From positions 96,616-160,615 of the forward strand of contig CALUZW010000004.1 of assembly GCA_944325415.1 (NCBI GenBank): a stretch of DNA of 64,000 nt, written 5' to 3'. How positions within the stretch are numbered: the stretch's first letter is position 1; every line of letters starts with the position of its first letter. The stretch is from an uncultured Bacteroidales bacterium. GTDB taxonomy: Bacteria; Bacteroidota; Bacteroidia; Bacteroidales; UBA11471. The position numbers and the translations under genes are program-made. Positions 35,624 to 45,625 of the stretch are shown here, piece by piece. Under the pieces are notes generated by a model, which searched no databases, was not told where the DNA came from, and saw only the letters and a program-made list of their open reading frames with translations.

Positions 35624-38167
35624 ATGAAAAAGGCACACCTTCTTTTGTCGGCTCTTTTATGTGCGACCTCACTGTCGGCACAGTATCCTTACCGGGCCAC
35701 CGACCCCGCTGACCCCATATATTTCGACGGCAAGACCGTCATCTACCACACCGACACCATCACGCTCGGCCCCAGGACATTCTTTATCGACGGCTCGCTG
35801 CCCGACACCATAAGCCGTGTGTATCCCTACGTCTACACCTCGGTACAAGAGGCCGTCGGCCACCTGACTCCCGGAACGGCCGAAGCTCCCATGAAACTCT
35901 ATTTCGCCCCTTGGGTGTACTGGGTCGACGACCCCGACGACCCGTCGGTGCGCCGGCCGCAGCAGGGCAGCACACCCTATGGCCTTATTGTACATTGCGA
36001 CGGGCTGCACCTCAAAGGGCTCACCAACGACCCGTCGAAAGTGGTCTTGGCGGGCAACCGGGGGCAAACGATGGGAGCGGTAGGCAATTTCACGCTCTTC
36101 TATTTCGACAGCGACGAGGTAACCTGCGAAAATCTCACCCTGGGAAACTACTGCAATGTCGACCTCGACTATCCGCTCCGCCCCGAGCTGAACCGTCCCC
36201 GACGCGGCAACGCCATCGTGCAGGCGCAACTGGCCATCTGCAACAGCGACCGCGTGTTCTGCCGGAATGTCCGCTTCATCAGCCGGCTCAACCTGTGCAA
36301 CTTCGCCGGAGCCAGGCGCGCCCTGTTTCTCGGGTGCCACATGGAGTGTACCGACGATGCCTTGTGCGCGACGGGTGTGTATAAGGACTGTACGCTCGAA
36401 TTTTATGCCCCGCGACCTTTCGGGCATACCGAGGGGAACGGCGCCGTGTTTCTCCACTGCGACATAACCTCGATGAGCCGGGGCACGCAATATTTTGTCA
36501 AGTCAAGAGGACCGGTTGCCGCCATCGATACCCGCATACACGGCGAGCATGTCAGAGATTGCAACTGGCGCGACTTCCCCCTGCGCGAAGAGCGCTACTA
36601 TCATGCCGGACTCCTTCTCAACGGCAGCCCCTGCCCCATGGGAAGCAACTCCCCCGAAACGAGTATCGACCTCACCGGGAAACCTCTGCTCGATGCCTAC
36701 CGCATCGTCGTGGGGGGAGACACGATATACAACCTATACAACCTCCTGCGGGGCGACGACGATTGGGACCCCTGCCACACCCGGGAACAGATTGTCGCCG
36801 CGGGTGAACGGCTGCAACGCGACCTGACCGACATTCCCACAAAAATGTGGATAGCACCGACCCGCAAAAGCATCGAAACCGGAGAGGAAGGCATCACCCT
36901 GGCTGCGACGGCTGCCCGGCCGGGTTGCGAGCCACGGACCATCGGGAATGTCTCCTGGCACCTTTCGCCCGAAGACTCGGCCTATGTGCGCATCACCCCG
37001 TCGCCCGACAAGAGCCGTTGCCGGGTCGAGTCGATACACGACCGCAACGAAGTGCGTGAAGTGGCCGTAACAGCGTCCACACCCGAAGGCCTTTGTGCGG
37101 CAGCCATCGTCTATGCCCGCCCCCGCACGCTCCCCGCTCCCGCTTTTGTCGACAAGCCCCGCATCGTTTATGAAAGCGGGGCCCTGCATCTGCACTACAC
37201 CCTCGACTCCGAACTGGAAGATTTGTCGCCGGTAACGTGGTACCGATGTACCGACAAGTCGGGCCGCAACGCCATTCCCGTGGCGGCATCGAACCTGGGC
37301 AAGCCGCTCTGCTCCTACCGTCTTTCGGCCGGAGACAAGGGTTACTATCTGATGGCCACCGTCACGCCCCGGAACATCCGCTGCAAACCGGGCAATGAAT
37401 ACCGGGTCATATACGGGCCCGTCAAGCCGAGAATGATAAAAGACGACGCATCGTCGCTCACCACCGACTTTTCGACCCTGCCCACGGTGCAGCAGCTGAA
37501 ACTGCTGCCGGGATTCTGGACGCTCGACGGATACAAGCCCGCCGACACCCATGATTACGACTGGACGGTCGACAACTCCCAGGACCACTGGTACTACGGC
37601 TACGGGGTGAACGGTGCCCGCGAGGGACTGGGGCTGGTGCAGAGCCGTGTGGGAGCCCGCCTGCGGTACACCCCCGTGGGCAAGAGTTTCGGCGACATGA
37701 GCGTCGAGCTTGTCGTGTCGCCGGCCAAGACGGCCGGGCAGGGCTTTGCCAGTGCGCGGCAGCAGTATCTCGACCTGTTCATCAAGTTCGACCACACCAC
37801 ACTCACGGGATATGCCCTACGGTTGATACGCACCACGAAATATGGCGATGCCATCGATTTCCTCTTCGTCAAGTATGACCACGGCACGGTAACCCCCATC
37901 AGCGAACCTGTAACCTCGTCGTGTTTCAGGACACCTTGCCACATCACCCTCGAAGCAACGGGGCACCGGCTGCGGGCCACAGCCCGCACCGATGCAACCT
38001 ACCATGTCCTGCCGGGACGCCCCGAAGTGAAACTCTCGGTCGATATGGAGACGGAAATAGAGCCGAACGATTTCGGCGGGGTAGGCCTGCAACATACCGG
38101 CACGGTCGACGGCGGTGCGACACAGCTCAACCTCCTGCGAGTGAATTGGGAAGAGAATACCAAATAG
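35624..38167 (+). CDS. Large secreted beta-helix-like protein, possible pectin/polysaccharide-active enzyme
   Basis: An 847-aa exported protein with a signal peptide ([19 protein letters not shown]). Residues ~70-330 contain short beta-rich repeats ending in [29 protein letters not shown] and [11 protein letters not shown]. This is the pattern of right-handed beta-helix pectin esterases and lyases, although the esterase catalytic motifs are not evident. Residues ~380-560 look like Ig-type domains and ~600-847 like a laminin-G/concanavalin fold. Annotations such as pectinesterase are common for relatives. I cannot name the substrate. It is divergent from proA and has its own promoter box. Confidence 0.7.
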   Translation: MKKAHLLLSALLCATSLSAQYPYRATDPADPIYFDGKTVIYHTDTITLGPRTFFIDGSLPDTISRVYPYVYTSVQEAVGHLTPGTAEAPMKLYFAPWVYWVDDPDDPSVRRPQQGSTPYGLIVHCDGLHLKGLTNDPSKVVLAGNRGQTMGAVGNFTLFYFDSDEVTCENLTLGNYCNVDLDYPLRPELNRPRRGNAIVQAQLAICNSDRVFCRNVRFISRLNLCNFAGARRALFLGCHMECTDDALCATGVYKDCTLEFYAPRPFGHTEGNGAVFLHCDITSMSRGTQYFVKSRGPVAAIDTRIHGEHVRDCNWRDFPLREERYYHAGLLLNGSPCPMGSNSPETSIDLTGKPLLDAYRIVVGGDTIYNLYNLLRGDDDWDPCHTREQIVAAGERLQRDLTDIPTKMWIAPTRKSIETGEEGITLAATAARPGCEPRTIGNVSWHLSPEDSAYVRITPSPDKSRCRVESIHDRNEVREVAVTASTPEGLCAAAIVYARPRTLPAPAFVDKPRIVYESGALHLHYTLDSELEDLSPVTWYRCTDKSGRNAIPVAASNLGKPLCSYRLSAGDKGYYLMATVTPRNIRCKPGNEYRVIYGPVKPRMIKDDASSLTTDFSTLPTVQQLKLLPGFWTLDGYKPADTHDYDWTVDNSQDHWYYGYGVNGAREGLGLVQSRVGARLRYTPVGKSFGDMSVELVVSPAKTAGQGFASARQQYLDLFIKFDHTTLTGYALRLIRTTKYGDAIDFLFVKYDHGTVTPISEPVTSSCFRTPCHITLEATGHRLRATARTDATYHVLPGRPEVKLSVDMETEIEPNDFGGVGLQHTGTVDGGATQLNLLRVNWEENTK

Positions 38168-38232
38168 CCGGGAAAAGAGCTTTTACCTTGCAAAAATATA
38201 TCTGGTACAATCGTCAATGGCGGAATTTTGAG

Positions 38233-38240
38233 TATTTTTG
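38233..38240 (+). promoter_or_regulatory. -7 box for the asparaginase gene
   Basis: TATTTTTG is an exact TAnnTTTG match 27 bp before the ATG at 38268. Confidence 0.55.
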
Positions 38241-38267
38241 TAACAAAATTCAACCCCCTTTACAGCC

Positions 38268-39347
38268 ATGACGACCGAGACCCCACGCCCCTCTGTTTTA
38301 CTTATTTACACAGGCGGCACGATAGGAATGATACGCAACCCCGAAACGGGAGCGTTGGAGAGCTTTACCTTCGACCATCTTGTACAGCACATTCCCGAGC
38401 TGAAACAGATGCAGTGCCACATCTCGTCGGTACAGTTCAACCCGCCCATCGACTCGTCGGACATGGACCCCCACCTGTGGGTCGAGCTGGCACGCATCAT
38501 CTACGACAACTACAACCTGTTCGACGGTTTCGTGGTGCTGCACGGCTCCGACACCATGTCCTACACGGCATCGGCCATGAGCTTCGCGCTCGAAAACCTC
38601 GCCAAGCCGGTCATCTTCACCGGCAGCCAGCTCCCCATCGGCGTACTGCGCACCGACGGCAAGGAAAACCTCATCACCGCCATCGAGATAGCCATAGCCA
38701 AACGGCCCGACGGCACCCCCATGGTGCCCGAGGTGTGCATCTTGTTTCAAGACCGCCTGCTCAGGGGCAACCGCACCACAAAGGTCAACGCCGAGAACTT
38801 CAACGCCTTCAAGTCGCACAACTACCCCAACCTCGCCGACATAGGCGTACACATCAACTACTACACCCGCCGCATACTGCCGCCCCACACCGAACAAAGC
38901 CTCAAACCGCACTTTCTCTACGACACCAACGTCATCGTGCTCACCCTCTTTCCCGGCATACAGGAACGCATCGTTACCGAAGTGTTGAAAATGGAAGGGC
39001 TGAAAGCCGTTGTGATGAAAACCTTCGGTACGGGCAACGCCCCGCAGCGGGAGTGGTTTGTCAAGGCTGTGCGCGATGCCACACAGCGCGGCCTGGTCAT
39101 CATCAACATTACCCAATGCCCCTCGGGCTCGGTCGACATGAAACGCTACGAAAACGGTCGCCAGCTCCTCGAAGCCGGCGTAACAAGCGGATACGACAGC
39201 ACCGTCGAGGCAGCCGTTACCAAACTGATGTTCCTCCTCGGCCACGGACACAGCCCCGAAGAGATACGCCGGCTGATGAACCAGTCGCTGGCCGGCGAAA
39301 TCACCCTCGAAAGCGACCGTCCCCTGCAACAGGAGTCGTTTTCCTGA
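38268..39347 (+). CDS. ansA: Type I L-asparaginase
   Basis: A 359-aa cytoplasmic amidohydrolase converting asparagine to aspartate and ammonia. The first nucleophile Thr lies in LIYTGGTIGM, the second Thr and Asp in HGSDTMSYTASAM and the Lys in LRTDGKENL. No signal peptide is present, so it is the cytoplasmic type I. The ABM-domain gene begins 77 bp downstream on the same strand. Confidence 0.93.
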   Translation: MTTETPRPSVLLIYTGGTIGMIRNPETGALESFTFDHLVQHIPELKQMQCHISSVQFNPPIDSSDMDPHLWVELARIIYDNYNLFDGFVVLHGSDTMSYTASAMSFALENLAKPVIFTGSQLPIGVLRTDGKENLITAIEIAIAKRPDGTPMVPEVCILFQDRLLRGNRTTKVNAENFNAFKSHNYPNLADIGVHINYYTRRILPPHTEQSLKPHFLYDTNVIVLTLFPGIQERIVTEVLKMEGLKAVVMKTFGTGNAPQREWFVKAVRDATQRGLVIINITQCPSGSVDMKRYENGRQLLEAGVTSGYDSTVEAAVTKLMFLLGHGHSPEEIRRLMNQSLAGEITLESDRPLQQESFS

Positions 39348-39424
39348 CCGCCGTCGGCAAACCTTTCCGGGCCCGCCGGCGTTCTGGTCTTGTAACTGAC
39401 ACCCCTTTTTTTAATTCCGACACT

Positions 39425-39700
39425 ATGATAAGAATGAACGTATTTATCCGTTGCGAAGAGAGCAAACGGAACGAAGTCTTGAAAACGGCTCACGAACTGG
39501 TGGAAAAATCGCTGCACGATGCCGGGTGCATCGCCTACGACATTTTCGAGAGCGCAACCCGCAAAAACGTGTTTATCATCTGCGAAACGTGGAGCGACGA
39601 GACGACACTCGACGCCCACATGAAGACAGCCCACTTCACCACGCTTGTGCCACGCCTGGAAGCTCTGGCCGAGATGAAACTCGAACAATTTTCTTTCTGA
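39425..39700 (+). CDS. ABM-domain small protein, putative quinol monooxygenase
   Basis: A 91-aa protein of the dimeric alpha/beta-barrel (antibiotic biosynthesis monooxygenase) family. Characteristic are the N-terminal strand MNVFIRCEESKRNEVLK, GCIAYDIFES and FIICETWSDETTLDAHMK. Members of this size oxidise quinols or act as small cofactor-binding proteins; nothing here fixes the role. The ATG at 39434 is an alternative start. Confidence 0.8.
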   Translation: MIRMNVFIRCEESKRNEVLKTAHELVEKSLHDAGCIAYDIFESATRKNVFIICETWSDETTLDAHMKTAHFTTLVPRLEALAEMKLEQFSF

Positions 39701-40070
39701 CACGGCTCCCGCCGTTTCGCCTCATCGACAGGGCGGCTCCCGCAAGGGGGGGGCCGCCCTGCTGCTTCCCGACCGAAAGCTCTCTCCCCCCCACGGAAAA
39801 AACGTGCCGCCGGCAGCGCCTTGCCGCGTCGGCATTTTTCCATTTCCATTCTCCCATCACCACCACCCTCTCCTTGCCCTTTTTCTTCTACCTACTCCAC
39901 GCCCTTCGCCGCCCGCCACCCCGCGGAGCGCCCTCCCCGCGGCACACACATTCCAGCCTCGTGCCACCGTTGCACCGCAAGGGTGAAATTTTGGCAGTCG
40001 GGTGGCGAAATTTTGTCATTATATACTTAACAATCAAGACTTTTTGTCCATAATTCATTCTATTTTCTCC
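39701..40070. other. Long intergenic region upstream of hsp20
   Basis: This 370-bp stretch holds no gene I can support. A GC-rich hairpin (CAGGGCGGC at 39730-39738 with GCCGCCCTG at 39752-39760) lies just after the ABM gene and may end its transcript, although no T-run follows. The right part becomes AT-rich toward the sigma-54 promoter and is where an enhancer-binding activator would dock. No exact enhancer repeat was seen. Confidence 0.4.
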
Positions 40071-40086
40071 TGGCACGGACTTTGCA
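40071..40086 (+). promoter_or_regulatory. Sigma-54 (RpoN) promoter of hsp20
   Basis: TGGCAC at 40071-40076 and TTGCA at 40082-40086 match the -24/-12 consensus TGGCAC-N5-TTGCW exactly. No TAnnTTTG box lies nearby. The predicted start site is near 40095, about 77 nt upstream of the hsp20 ATG, inside the left arm of the hairpin. Confidence 0.85.
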
Positions 40087-40093
40087 TATCTGT

Positions 40094-40130
40094 TGGTGAT
40101 TTCGGTTCACAAAAAGAGCCGGAATCACCA
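40094..40130 (+). promoter_or_regulatory. 5' leader stem-loop of hsp20 mRNA
   Basis: TGGTGATTTCGG (40094-40105) pairs with CCGGAATCACCA (40119-40130) with one mismatch and a 13-nt loop. It lies at the predicted extreme 5' end of the sigma-54 transcript. It could protect the mRNA or act as a temperature-sensitive structure, but it does not cover the ribosome site AGGAG at 40159-40163, so a classical RNA thermometer is unlikely. It could also be a DNA-level operator. Confidence 0.6.
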
Positions 40131-40171
40131 CAAAAAACGATTGTTAAACATTAATTATAGGAGATTATATT

Positions 40172-40606
40172 ATGGTACCTATGATGAGAAAAAACCAAGG
40201 TTGGTTGCCCGACATTTTCAATGATTTCTTCGATACCGAATGGATGGAAAAGGCCAACGCTACCGCTCCGGCCATCAATGTAGTCGAACACGATAACGGC
40301 TATGCCGTAGAGGTTGCCGCCCCCGGTATGACAAAAGACGATTTCAACGTACATCTCGACGAAGATGGCAACATCTCCATCACGATGGAAAAGAAATCGG
40401 AAAACAAGGAAGAGAACAAGAAAAACGGTCACTATCTGCGTCGCGAATTTTCGTACAGCAAGTTCCAGCAGACAATGGTGCTGCCCGACAATGTCGATAA
40501 GGACAAAATATCGGCTTCGGTAAAAGACGGTGTCCTGACAATCGACCTTCCCAAACTGCCGAAAGAAGAGCCGGTAAAACGGTCGAAACAAATTGAGATT
40601 AAATAA
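40172..40606 (+). CDS. Small heat shock protein, Hsp20/IbpA family
   Basis: A 144-aa cytoplasmic holdase chaperone that binds unfolding proteins. The alpha-crystallin domain (about residues 35-130) shows YAVEVAAPGMTKDDFNVHLD, the charged loop and LRREFSYSKFQQTMVLP, and ends in VLTIDLPKLP. An AGGAG site lies 8 nt before the ATG, stronger than most in this window. It is preceded by a sigma-54 promoter and followed by a perfect terminator. Confidence 0.95.
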   Translation: MVPMMRKNQGWLPDIFNDFFDTEWMEKANATAPAINVVEHDNGYAVEVAAPGMTKDDFNVHLDEDGNISITMEKKSENKEENKKNGHYLRREFSYSKFQQTMVLPDNVDKDKISASVKDGVLTIDLPKLPKEEPVKRSKQIEIK

Positions 40607-40620
40607 TCGCACTCTTCAAT

Positions 40621-40656
40621 ATACGCTCCCGCTCCACGGTGGGAGCGTATTTTTTT
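40621..40656 (+). terminator. Intrinsic terminator of hsp20 inside the next gene's leader
   Basis: ATACGCTCCC (40621-40630) pairs perfectly with GGGAGCGTAT (40641-40650), followed by TTTTTT. The next ATG is only 13 nt after the stem, so hsp20 transcription should stop before the arginase-fold gene. Confidence 0.9.
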
Positions 40657-40662
40657 ATACCC

Positions 40663-41424
40663 ATGAAACGTTCGCTTGTCATACTCAACTTTACCCACAG
40701 CTACGAGACACAGCCCTTTCTGCGCCAATATCCCGCCTCGTGGATCGACTGTACCCGCCTGCAAGGCACCGACTGCTATTGCAGCCCCGAATCGTACAGG
40801 CAGTTGCAAGAGATGCTCGCGCCGTTCCCGCCCGAAGGGCTGCACCTCATCGACTCGGGCGACTATCACTATGTAACCAAGTTGTGGACCGACAAAATCG
40901 ACCGGCCCTTCTCGCTCGTGCTTTTCGACCATCACCCCGACATGCAGCCTACCCTCTTCGACGAACTGCTCTCGTGCGGCTGCTGGGTGCGCACCATGCT
41001 CGACACCAACCCCTTCTTGCAGAAGGTGTGCCTCGTAGGGGCCAACGAAGCGCTGAAAAGCGAAATGGAGGGATACGACAGCCGGCTGATTTTTTTCAGC
41101 GAGCAATCGCTCGCGTCGAAAAAGGCTTGGCAGTTTTTCTCGGAAAGGCACATTCACGAGCCTCTCTACCTGTCGGTCGACAAGGATGTGCTCTCGCCCC
41201 GTTTTGCCACGACCAACTGGGACCAGGGCTCCATGACCCTGCCGCAGCTCGAATCGCTCCTGCACATCATCATGGCTCACGACGACGTGGTAGGCATCGA
41301 CGTGTGCGGCGAACTGCCTCCCTACCTGAGCCAGGCGGGCGACGACACGGCAATAAACGAAGCCAGCAACCGCAGCCTCATCGAGTTTATCGGGAAATAT
41401 GCCGTGCAGGACGCGCCGGCATAA
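40663..41424 (+). CDS. Arginase/agmatinase-fold protein (ureohydrolase superfamily)
   Basis: A 253-aa cytoplasmic protein. Metal-ligand signatures of the arginase fold are present: LFDHHPDMQ (Asp-His-His-Asp pattern) and SVDKDVLSP with the second Asp pair. The protein is shorter than arginase and lacks family signatures that would name the substrate, so arginase, agmatinase or formimidoylglutamase cannot be distinguished. The ATG at 40663 is preceded by a terminator with no room for a strong ribosome site. Its expression needs read-through or a hidden promoter. Confidence 0.75.
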   Translation: MKRSLVILNFTHSYETQPFLRQYPASWIDCTRLQGTDCYCSPESYRQLQEMLAPFPPEGLHLIDSGDYHYVTKLWTDKIDRPFSLVLFDHHPDMQPTLFDELLSCGCWVRTMLDTNPFLQKVCLVGANEALKSEMEGYDSRLIFFSEQSLASKKAWQFFSERHIHEPLYLSVDKDVLSPRFATTNWDQGSMTLPQLESLLHIIMAHDDVVGIDVCGELPPYLSQAGDDTAINEASNRSLIEFIGKYAVQDAPA

Positions 41425-41457
41425 AAGGTACAGCCTCGCACTGCTCTACCTGCGAGG

Positions 41458-42150
41458 TCAGTCCATACGGTTCTGCTGTTCGACCCAATCGGTAGCGTTT
41501 CTCTTCGTGTCAAACCATTTGCCGGTAGTGTCGATATACCCCCAGTGGCCATTTATCTTCACACGGGCCAGGCCATCGACAAAGGCCCAGGCCTCGTCGT
41601 ATTGGCAGGGAATGACAATATCACCGTTCTTGTCGATGAAACCGTATTTCCCGCTCAGCTTGATACGCCCCAGATTTTCGGAGAAGAACCACAGCTCCTC
41701 AAAACGGGCCGGAATGACATAACGCCCCGTCGTATCGATGGTACCGTATTTGCCGGCCACTTTCACCTTGGCCTGCCCTCCGGAAAAGGCCCACACCTTG
41801 TCGTAACGACAGGGAATGACCAACTCGCCCGATTTATTGATAAATCCCCACTTGCCACCCGTTTTCACGCCGGCCAGCCCCTGCGAGAAAGAGCCTGCCA
41901 TGTCAAACCCGGAAGCGATTACAAGCGCACCCTGCGGGTCGATATATCCTGCCATACCATCGATTACCACAACGGCCAGCCCATCGGAAAAGTTGAAGGC
42001 ACGGTCGTATCGGGCCGGGATAACAACCTTTCCCGATTTCTCCTTATAACCAAATTTTCCATCGCTGCTACGGTAGGGATAAATTTCCTGCCCCATTGCA
42101 TCAATACCGAAAAACAAGACAAGCAAGAGAGCAATAAACGTATTTTTCAT
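41458..42150 (-). CDS. Exported WG-repeat protein
   Basis: A 230-aa protein with a signal peptide (NTFIALLLVLFFGIDAMG) and about six WG (KWG) repeats of ~27 residues, e.g. GKYGTIDTTGRYVIPARFEE and GKYGFIDKNGDIVIPCQYDE. The repeats fold as a beta-propeller-like structure thought to mediate protein contacts. No catalytic residues can be assigned. It is convergent with the arginase-fold gene. Confidence 0.85.
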   Translation of the reverse strand: MKNTFIALLLVLFFGIDAMGQEIYPYRSSDGKFGYKEKSGKVVIPARYDRAFNFSDGLAVVVIDGMAGYIDPQGALVIASGFDMAGSFSQGLAGVKTGGKWGFINKSGELVIPCRYDKVWAFSGGQAKVKVAGKYGTIDTTGRYVIPARFEELWFFSENLGRIKLSGKYGFIDKNGDIVIPCQYDEAWAFVDGLARVKINGHWGYIDTTGKWFDTKRNATDWVEQQNRMD

Positions 42151-42212
42151 AATCGCATCGTTTTAAGACAACGACCCAATATCGGCATTTTCAACGACAA
42201 AAACAAGAATTT

Positions 42213-42971
42213 TCACCCAAAAAGCGAGGGTTGCCCCGGCATCGGGGCCGCTCCGCGAGGTGAGAAATCGATGCCGGCCCTACGGGCCTGCGCATGCTGC
42301 AACGGCCGGGGCACGGCGTAGTGTCGCCCCGCCTTGTAAAAGTTTGCGCCCGTCTGCTTGAACGAAAATGCCACGCCGGCCTCGACACACTGCCGGCGCA
42401 GGTCGAGCACCCACTCATAGTGGCAGGGGCGGGCATCGGGCCCCGACTCGCCTCCGGCTATCACCTCGTCGATGGCCGACGAGAGGTAGGGCGAGAGATC
42501 GATGGGGCCGAGAAGCGGTTCACACACGATGATGCGACGGGCCAGCGGAACGGCCAGATAGAAGGGCAGGCGATAGTCGGCCCGTTCCTGATTCTCGACC
42601 GTGCAGCAGAGTGTAACGTGAGAGTAGCCCTCGCCCCAGTCGGGCGGCAACAAGGCGGCCAGCCGCTCTATGCGTTTAGTAATGAAAAGGAAGTGCAGGT
42701 CGCTGCGGCGACGCATCATCGCCCAGGCCTCGGGACGCCACGGGTCGGCATCGGAGAGCAGGAAATCGGACGAGAAGCAGGTATAGACCGTCTCACCCGA
42801 GGGTATCTTGTACCGACCGTCGCGCCGACGGCGCACAGGCAGGTCGTAGTCGCGGGTGAGGCTCACCTGCGAACTGTCGCGGCCATGCCGGCTGTCGATG
42901 CGGTAGACGTAACAGTGCCGGCACCCTTCGCTTATCTTGTGGCAACCGTGCCAGGGATTCCATTGCGCCAT
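42213..42971 (-). CDS. DUF5131 family protein (phage Gp37/Gp68-like)
   Basis: A 252-aa protein. The N-terminal motif MAQWNPWHGCHKISEGCRHC, with spaced cysteines, and later FSSDFLLSDADPWRPEAW identify DUF5131, a family also carried by phages. The cysteines may bind an iron-sulfur cluster, as in radical SAM enzymes, but this is inferred. The end contains AVPRPLQHAQ. Biological role unknown. It stands alone on the minus strand. Confidence 0.75.
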   Translation of the reverse strand: MAQWNPWHGCHKISEGCRHCYVYRIDSRHGRDSSQVSLTRDYDLPVRRRRDGRYKIPSGETVYTCFSSDFLLSDADPWRPEAWAMMRRRSDLHFLFITKRIERLAALLPPDWGEGYSHVTLCCTVENQERADYRLPFYLAVPLARRIIVCEPLLGPIDLSPYLSSAIDEVIAGGESGPDARPCHYEWVLDLRRQCVEAGVAFSFKQTGANFYKAGRHYAVPRPLQHAQARRAGIDFSPRGAAPMPGQPSLFG

Positions 42972-43017
42972 AGCGGGGGTGGGTGGTAACGGTATGGGGT
43001 CGTATGGTGTAGAGCGA

Positions 43018-43053
43018 AAGGGGTTGTGGCACGATATTGTGGCACAACCCCTT
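43018..43053 (-). terminator. Hairpin between cysS and the DUF5131 gene
   Basis: AAGGGGTTGTG at 43018-43028 pairs with CACAACCCCTT at 43043-43053. In the cysS direction the tail is only weakly T-rich. Confidence 0.5.
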
Positions 43054-43078
43054 CGACCGTCGGTACACGACGACTATG

Positions 43079-44554
43079 TTATTTTATTTTCCACTCGGTG
43101 CCTTCCTTGGTGTCTTTTATCTCAAAGCCTATGGCGGAGAGGCGGTCGCGAATGAGGTCGGACGTGGCCCAGTCTTTGCGGCTCTTGGCCTCGCGGCGCA
43201 CTTCGAGCAGCAGGTCGACAGCCTTTTCAAAGGGTTCGAGCGCGGCACCGCCGGCCTCGGCAGCGTCGAGCCGCAGACCGAGAATGTCGAACATGAAGGT
43301 CGAGAATGTCTCTTTCAGCTCGCAAAGGTCGGCTTCGCTGATGGTGGCATGACCTGCCAGCACGGTATTGATGGCACGCACGCCGTCGAAGAGGTGGGAA
43401 ATGACAATGGGGGTGTTGAGGTCGTCGTTCATGGCCTCGTAGCACTTGGCGCGGAGCTCCTTGACGTCGACCGTCGTCTCGGCGGCAGGGACAATGCGGG
43501 AAAGGTTGTTCCACCCTTCGGAGAGGCGCTGCCATGCCTTCTCGGCGGCTTGCAGGGCTTCGTTGCTGAAATCGAGCGTGCTGCGGTACTGGGCTTGCAG
43601 GATAAAGAAGCGTATCGTCATCGGGGCATAGGCCTGGGTGAGCAGCGGGTGATTGCCGGTGAAGAACTGGTCGAGGGTGATGAAGTTGCCCAGCGACTTA
43701 CCCATCTTCTGCCCGTTGATGGTAATCATGTTGTTGTGCATCCAGTAGTGTACCGTTTCGTGGCCCTGTGCGGCGACCGACTGGGCTATCTCGCACTCGT
43801 GGTGGGGGAAGAGCAGGTCCATGCCGCCACCGTGTATGTCGAACGTCTCGCCCAGATATTTGGTACTCATCGTCGAACATTCGAGGTGCCAGCCGGGGAA
43901 TCCGTCGCTCCACGGCGAGGGCCAGCGCATGATGTGTTCGGGCGCGGCCTTTTTCCACAGGGCAAAGTCGAAGGAGTTGTGTTTCTCGCTCTGCCCGTCG
44001 AGCTCGCGGGTGGTGGCCAGCAGCTCGTCGATGTTGCGTCCCGAGAGTTTGCCGTAGTGGTGGTCTTTGTTGTACTTGGCCACGTCGAAGTATACCGACC
44101 CTTCGCTCACATAGGCGTAACCGTGGTCGAGAATCTTCTTGATATACTCTATCTGCTCTATGATGTGGCCCGAGGCGTGCGGCTCGATGCTGGGCGGCAG
44201 CACGTTGAGCGACTCCATGGCCTTGTGGTAGCGGTTGAGGTAGAACTGCACCACCTCCATGGGTTCGAGCTGTTCGAGGCGGGCTTTCTTGGCGATTTTG
44301 TCTTCGCCCTCGTCGGCGTCGTTTTCGAGGTGTCCCACATCGGTGATGTTGCGCACATAGCGCACCTTGTAGCCGATATGTTTCAGGTAGCGGAACAGCA
44401 GGTCGAAGGTGATGGCGGGACGGGCATGACCCAGATGGGCATCGCCGTAGACGGTGGGGCCGCACACATACATGCCCGCATAGGGCGGGTTCAGGGGCAC
44501 AAACTCCTCCTTGCGACGGGTGAGGGTATTATAGATGGTAAGTTTTTGTTCCAT
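43079..44554 (-). CDS. cysS: Cysteinyl-tRNA synthetase
   Basis: A 491-aa class I synthetase charging tRNA-Cys. It shows the start region [16 protein letters not shown], zinc-site cysteine in [20 protein letters not shown] (HIGH motif) and KMSK in [11 protein letters not shown]. Length is normal. An exact -7 box (TACATTTG, 44575-44582) precedes it. Confidence 0.97.
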   Translation of the reverse strand: MEQKLTIYNTLTRRKEEFVPLNPPYAGMYVCGPTVYGDAHLGHARPAITFDLLFRYLKHIGYKVRYVRNITDVGHLENDADEGEDKIAKKARLEQLEPMEVVQFYLNRYHKAMESLNVLPPSIEPHASGHIIEQIEYIKKILDHGYAYVSEGSVYFDVAKYNKDHHYGKLSGRNIDELLATTRELDGQSEKHNSFDFALWKKAAPEHIMRWPSPWSDGFPGWHLECSTMSTKYLGETFDIHGGGMDLLFPHHECEIAQSVAAQGHETVHYWMHNNMITINGQKMGKSLGNFITLDQFFTGNHPLLTQAYAPMTIRFFILQAQYRSTLDFSNEALQAAEKAWQRLSEGWNNLSRIVPAAETTVDVKELRAKCYEAMNDDLNTPIVISHLFDGVRAINTVLAGHATISEADLCELKETFSTFMFDILGLRLDAAEAGGAALEPFEKAVDLLLEVRREAKSRKDWATSDLIRDRLSAIGFEIKDTKEGTEWKIK

Positions 44555-44574
44555 TGTTCTAAGGGTTTAAAATA

Positions 44575-44582
44575 CAAATGTA
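44575..44582 (-). promoter_or_regulatory. -7 box for cysS
   Basis: The minus strand reads TACATTTG, an exact TAnnTTTG match 20 bp before the cysS ATG. Confidence 0.5.
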
Positions 44583-44667
44583 GTCATTCCCGATAAAGAT
44601 TCAAACAGCGGGGCGAAAAAAAGATTCAGCGACCCGCCGGCCGCCAGCTGTCCGGGCCGGGGAGCCG

Positions 44668-44961
44668 TCAGGCTTCGCCACCGGGAACGATAAAGGGTGT
44701 GGCGGGAGGGGTCTCGACGTTGATTTTGCCAAACTGCTTTTCGTATTTCACGATATTGTCTTCGAGGGCGAAGAGCAGGCGTTTGGCGTGTTCGGGGGTG
44801 AGCACGATGCGCGACTTGACCTGAGCCTTGGGCATTCCGGGCAGTATGCGTATGAAGTCGGCGACAAACTCCGACGAGGAGTGGCTGATGACCGCCAGAT
44901 TGGCATAAGTGCCTTCGGCGACTTCGGGGGTAAGTTCTATCTGTAATTCTTTCTTTTCCAT
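44668..44961 (-). CDS. DUF3467 family protein
   Basis: A 97-aa cytoplasmic protein, start MEKKELQIELTPEVAEG, with the DUF3467 core YANLAVISHSSSEFVADFI and LTPEHAKRLLFALEDNI. The family is conserved in Bacteroidetes with no known role. The ATG at 44961 lies 16 bp after the NigD-like stop. Confidence 0.85.
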   Translation of the reverse strand: MEKKELQIELTPEVAEGTYANLAVISHSSSEFVADFIRILPGMPKAQVKSRIVLTPEHAKRLLFALEDNIVKYEKQFGKINVETPPATPFIVPGGEA

Positions 44962-44977
44962 GGGGTATATAACATGA

Positions 44978-45625
44978 TTATTTAATGGTCGATACAAAGT
45001 GGCGGACGCCTCCCAGGTTGGAGGTGTTGACACGTACCCTCACCACCGGCGGGAGGGGTCGTGGAAGCCGATATGAGGCATATCCCGAGACATCGTATCC
45101 GGGGGCGTCGCCCCGGGTGTCGTGGCGGAGCTGCACGTCGAGCGTGTCGGTGCCCTCGTCGGGCACGACGGTAATCATCGTCAGGGCGTGCGAGCGGTCG
45201 TGATATTCGATTTTGTAGCGCAGGTTGACATAGCCGCCGCTGCACCACACCGAGGTGAGGTAGATGGGGTCATCGGCCAAAGAATCTGCGGCCTCGGAGG
45301 AGAGGCTCCTGATATCGCCGCCCGCAGCAGGAGCGATGGAGGTCTGCAAGTCGATGTCGAGACGGCGGGCGACCACTTCGCCTACGGGCGAGTAGCCCAC
45401 AAGCGCGCGGCTGTCGACGGGCAGCAGGTCGGCCGAGAGTGTCTGGCGGGGGTAGAGCAGCACGGTGTCGTCGCGCAGGAATATCAGGGCACCGTCGTCG
45501 TGCCGGCAGGTAACCAGGTCGTAACGGAAGTCGGTGAGATTCAGCGCTTCTTCATCTTCGGTGCAGGCTACTGCCGAGAGAAAAAGCAGCATCAGGCCGA
45601 CGGGCAGGAGAATGAGCCGTTTCAT
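44978..45625 (-). CDS. NigD-like lipoprotein
   Basis: A 215-aa lipoprotein (signal peptide ending in the lipobox VACTE). The rest is a beta-rich domain with DDTVLLYPR and [12 protein letters not shown], typical of the NigD-like family. In B. fragilis a NigD homologue is linked to a bacteriocin-type locus, but no other such gene is here. It overlaps the ABC ATPase gene by 4 bp. Confidence 0.8.
   Translation of the reverse strand: MKRLILLPVGLMLLFLSAVACTEDEEALNLTDFRYDLVTCRHDDGALIFLRDDTVLLYPRQTLSADLLPVDSRALVGYSPVGEVVARRLDIDLQTSIAPAAGGDIRSLSSEAADSLADDPIYLTSVWCSGGYVNLRYKIEYHDRSHALTMITVVPDEGTDTLDVQLRHDTRGDAPGYDVSGYASYRLPRPLPPVVRVRVNTSNLGGVRHFVSTIK

Noticed and set aside
42213..42971. DUF5131 gene as evidence for a prophage
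   Set aside because: The gene is isolated among housekeeping genes, with no integrase, capsid or lysis genes nearby.
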